31,342 bases of DNA from JBFWQM01 sp050249455. GTDB lineage: Bacteria > Pseudomonadota > Alphaproteobacteria > MPNO01 > VGEU01. Each line of letters opens with the position of its first letter. Positions within the stretch are counted from its first letter, which is position 1. The notes beneath the pieces are model-generated. The model made no database searches, had not been told where the DNA came from, and was given only the letters and a program-made list of their open reading frames with translations. This document shows, in pieces, positions 29,665 to 31,342 of this stretch. The translations under genes were made by a program, and so were the position numbers. The stretch covers positions 1 to 31,342 of the forward strand of contig JBFWQM010000027.1 in NCBI GenBank assembly GCA_050249455.1, in the 5' to 3' direction.

Positions 29665-31206
29665 CTACAGCGCCTGGCGCTTCAGGTGGTCGGCGAGGCG
29701 GATCGCCAGCGCCACGATCGTCAGGGTCGGGTTGGCGTAGCCGACGGTCGGGAACACCGAGGAGCCGGCGCAGTAGAGGTTGTCCAGCCCGTGCACGCGG
29801 CCGTCGGCGTCCACCACGCCGCGCCGCGGGTCGTCGCTCATGCGCGTCGTGCCGCAGTGGTGGCAGCCGCCGGTGGCGTGGTCCAGCCGGCCGCTGGGGT
29901 CGGTCAGCAGCGGGCTGCGCAACGCGCCGAAGCCGGCGCGCTGCAATGACGTCGCGATCACCGCATGGGCGGTGCGCAGGGTCTCGAAGTCGGCCGGCGA
30001 GAGCCGCCAGTCCACGGTCGCGCGCGGCTGGCCGAGCGGATCGCGGCGGTCGGACAGGACGACCCGGCTGTCGCGGTTGGGCATCGGCTCGAAATAGTTG
30101 CGCAGGTAGTAGCCGCCGAAGCCGATGGTGCCCATGAGATAGCCGATCACCTCGTCCGCATCCTCCACGGTGCGGCGCAGATGGTCGCGCAGCTCCCCTT
30201 CCCAGTCGAAGGTGACGATCGCCTCGGCCGAGTTGACCGCGTTGGGCACCTCGATCAGGCCGAGCTCGGCGCGGAAGCCCGCGACGCGCAGCCGGCGCTG
30301 CGCCACCGCGCCGAGCGCAAGGTGGGCGCGGAACCGGTAGCCGGCCGGCTGCTCCTGCTCGTCGACATAGAGGCTGTAGACGGCGTCGCGGTCGTCGGGC
30401 ACCACGAGCCCGACCGGCAGCCAGATATGCTCCAGGAAATACCGGCCGACCAGGTCATGGGCGTTGCCGAGGCCGTGCGGCTCCACCGAGCGCGACGCGA
30501 GCAGCAGCCGCGCGTTCTCGATGCCGCCCAGCGCCAGCACGAACCGGGCGGCACGCACGGTGTGCGCGCGGCCGTCCAGCGTGCGGGTGCGGACCGCCGT
30601 CACCCGGCGGCTCTCGGCGCTGCGCACCACCTCGACGGCATTGGCCCACAAATGGACGGCGACGTTTGGCGCCCGGCGCAGCGCCTCGCGGTAGACCTCG
30701 CCGAAGCGGACGGCGTGGTAGCGCGAGACGACCGTCTCGACGCCGTCGCGAGAGTCGATCGGCAGCAGCGGCAGGTTCGCCTGCGCGGCGACCGAGTCGG
30801 GATCGTAGTCGCAGTCGCCGATCCACAGCACCCGGTGGGCGCGCCGGTAATAGCGCTCGAGTTCCTCCCAGCCGACCGGCCAGCCGCTGTCGGGGATCCA
30901 GTCACGCTTCTCGAGATCGATGGGCCGGAGCGGGACGCAGTGGCCGCCCCAGTGGTTGGTCGTGCCGCCGAGATAGCGCAGCCGCGACATCTCCAGCGCC
31001 GGATAGGGATGGCCGACGCTGTCGGCGCCGAGCAGCGCGTGGGTGTCGTCGTCGAAATCGAGGCCGCCCGACTCGATCACCACTACGCGCAGCGGCCCGC
31101 CGGCGAACTGCATTGCCAGGGTGATGCCGGCCGCGCCGGCGCCCATGATGCATAGATCGCAGTCTATGACCGCCCCGTCGTCGAGCGTGCGCGCATCGAC
31201 GAACAT
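29665..31206 (-). CDS. GMC-family FAD-dependent oxidoreductase
   Basis: A 513-residue flavoprotein of the glucose-methanol-choline family. The FAD-binding motif is GAGAAG (22-27), with E45 in VVVIESGG holding the ribose. The characteristic LRYLGGTTNHWGG and the C-terminal CHHCGTTRMSDDP, VDADGRVHGLDNLYCAGSS and FPTVGYANPT segments are present. It fits the subgroup that oxidises sugars, alcohols or sterols, with no signal peptide seen. It is convergent with the epimerase gene, ending one base after that gene's stop. A GGTGAG site precedes the ATG at 31206 and TATCAT (31241-31236) could be its -10. A role in modifying a glycan or sugar is possible from context only. Confidence 0.87.
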   Translation of the reverse strand: MFVDARTLDDGAVIDCDLCIMGAGAAGITLAMQFAGGPLRVVVIESGGLDFDDDTHALLGADSVGHPYPALEMSRLRYLGGTTNHWGGHCVPLRPIDLEKRDWIPDSGWPVGWEELERYYRRAHRVLWIGDCDYDPDSVAAQANLPLLPIDSRDGVETVVSRYHAVRFGEVYREALRRAPNVAVHLWANAVEVVRSAESRRVTAVRTRTLDGRAHTVRAARFVLALGGIENARLLLASRSVEPHGLGNAHDLVGRYFLEHIWLPVGLVVPDDRDAVYSLYVDEQEQPAGYRFRAHLALGAVAQRRLRVAGFRAELGLIEVPNAVNSAEAIVTFDWEGELRDHLRRTVEDADEVIGYLMGTIGFGGYYLRNYFEPMPNRDSRVVLSDRRDPLGQPRATVDWRLSPADFETLRTAHAVIATSLQRAGFGALRSPLLTDPSGRLDHATGGCHHCGTTRMSDDPRRGVVDADGRVHGLDNLYCAGSSVFPTVGYANPTLTIVALAIRLADHLKRQAL

Positions 31207-31291
31207 TGGAACTCACCCGCCCGTTGCCCGCTGCGATGATAGCGCGCGTGGCGCGCCGGGGCGCCGAATCAGCGAAATGACCGAGCGGGCA

Positions 31292-31320
31292 AAAAGAAGG
31301 GGCCGCCCGAAGGCGGCCCC
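31292..31320 (-). terminator. Rho-independent terminator of a gene beyond the right edge
   Basis: GGGGCCGCC (31299-31307) and GGCGGCCCC (31312-31320) form a 9-bp stem with a CGAA loop. Read on the minus strand, the hairpin is followed by TTCTTTTT, so it should stop a leftward transcript coming from outside the window, upstream of the GMC gene. Confidence 0.85.
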
Positions 31321-31342
31321 CGTGTCGTGCGTCGGTGACGAG

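Overview
This 31.3 kb window is very GC-rich, with strong G/C bias at third codon positions. It carries tight operons joined by ATGA or GTGA stop/start overlaps. The gene content (purine catabolism, c-di-GMP signalling, dTDP-rhamnose synthesis, a PrtD-type exporter) and one perfect TTAA-N7-TTAA palindrome, which is the CtrA recognition pattern, point to a free-living alphaproteobacterium, perhaps of the Rhodospirillales group. That placement is inference; there is no rRNA or other marker gene here. I saw no tRNA, IS element, prophage or CRISPR array, so it looks like ordinary chromosome with an accessory cell-surface region.

Layout from left to right. (1) 2-1553, + strand: the end of a 5-hydroxyisourate hydrolase gene and pucG (ureidoglycine-glyoxylate aminotransferase), a purine-degradation pair, followed by two copies of a 21-bp palindrome. 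(2) 1690-3485, - strand: ada and a translationally coupled 2-oxoglutarate/Fe(II) oxygenase that is not AlkB-like in its visible sequence. (3) 3599-5772, - strand: a single-domain response regulator, an intact EAL phosphodiesterase and an SH3-domain lipoprotein, with a CtrA-like box upstream. (4) 6049-8969, + strand: an HpaB-type flavin monooxygenase and a DASS-type transporter. (5) 9014-13046, + strand: two paralogous GT-C-type membrane proteins with a RidA gene between them.

(6) 13026-18427, - strand: a compact operon rfbC-rfbB-rfbD-rfbA followed by two GT2 glycosyltransferases. It makes dTDP-L-rhamnose and probably transfers sugars to a surface glycan. (7) 18518-21083, - strand: an unusual 587-residue protein with two predicted membrane segments and an RTX-like C-terminus, an XRE regulator and a small 84-residue protein. 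(8) 21225-22475, + strand: a sugar C-methyltransferase-like protein. (9) 22702-29663, + strand: a type I secretion ABC transporter, its membrane fusion protein, a large TPR/GT41 (SPINDLY/OGT-like) glycosyltransferase and an NAD-dependent sugar epimerase/dehydratase in one apparent transcription unit. (10) 29665-31206, - strand: a GMC-family oxidoreductase, then a terminator belonging to a gene beyond the right edge.

The most interesting reading is that regions 6 to 9 form a surface-glycan and glycoprotein-export locus. The type I exporter is co-transcribed with a cytosolic protein O-glycosyltransferase and a nucleotide-sugar enzyme. Close by is a membrane-anchored protein whose C-terminus resembles an RTX export signal. 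No TolC-like outer-membrane channel and no large classic RTX substrate are in the window.
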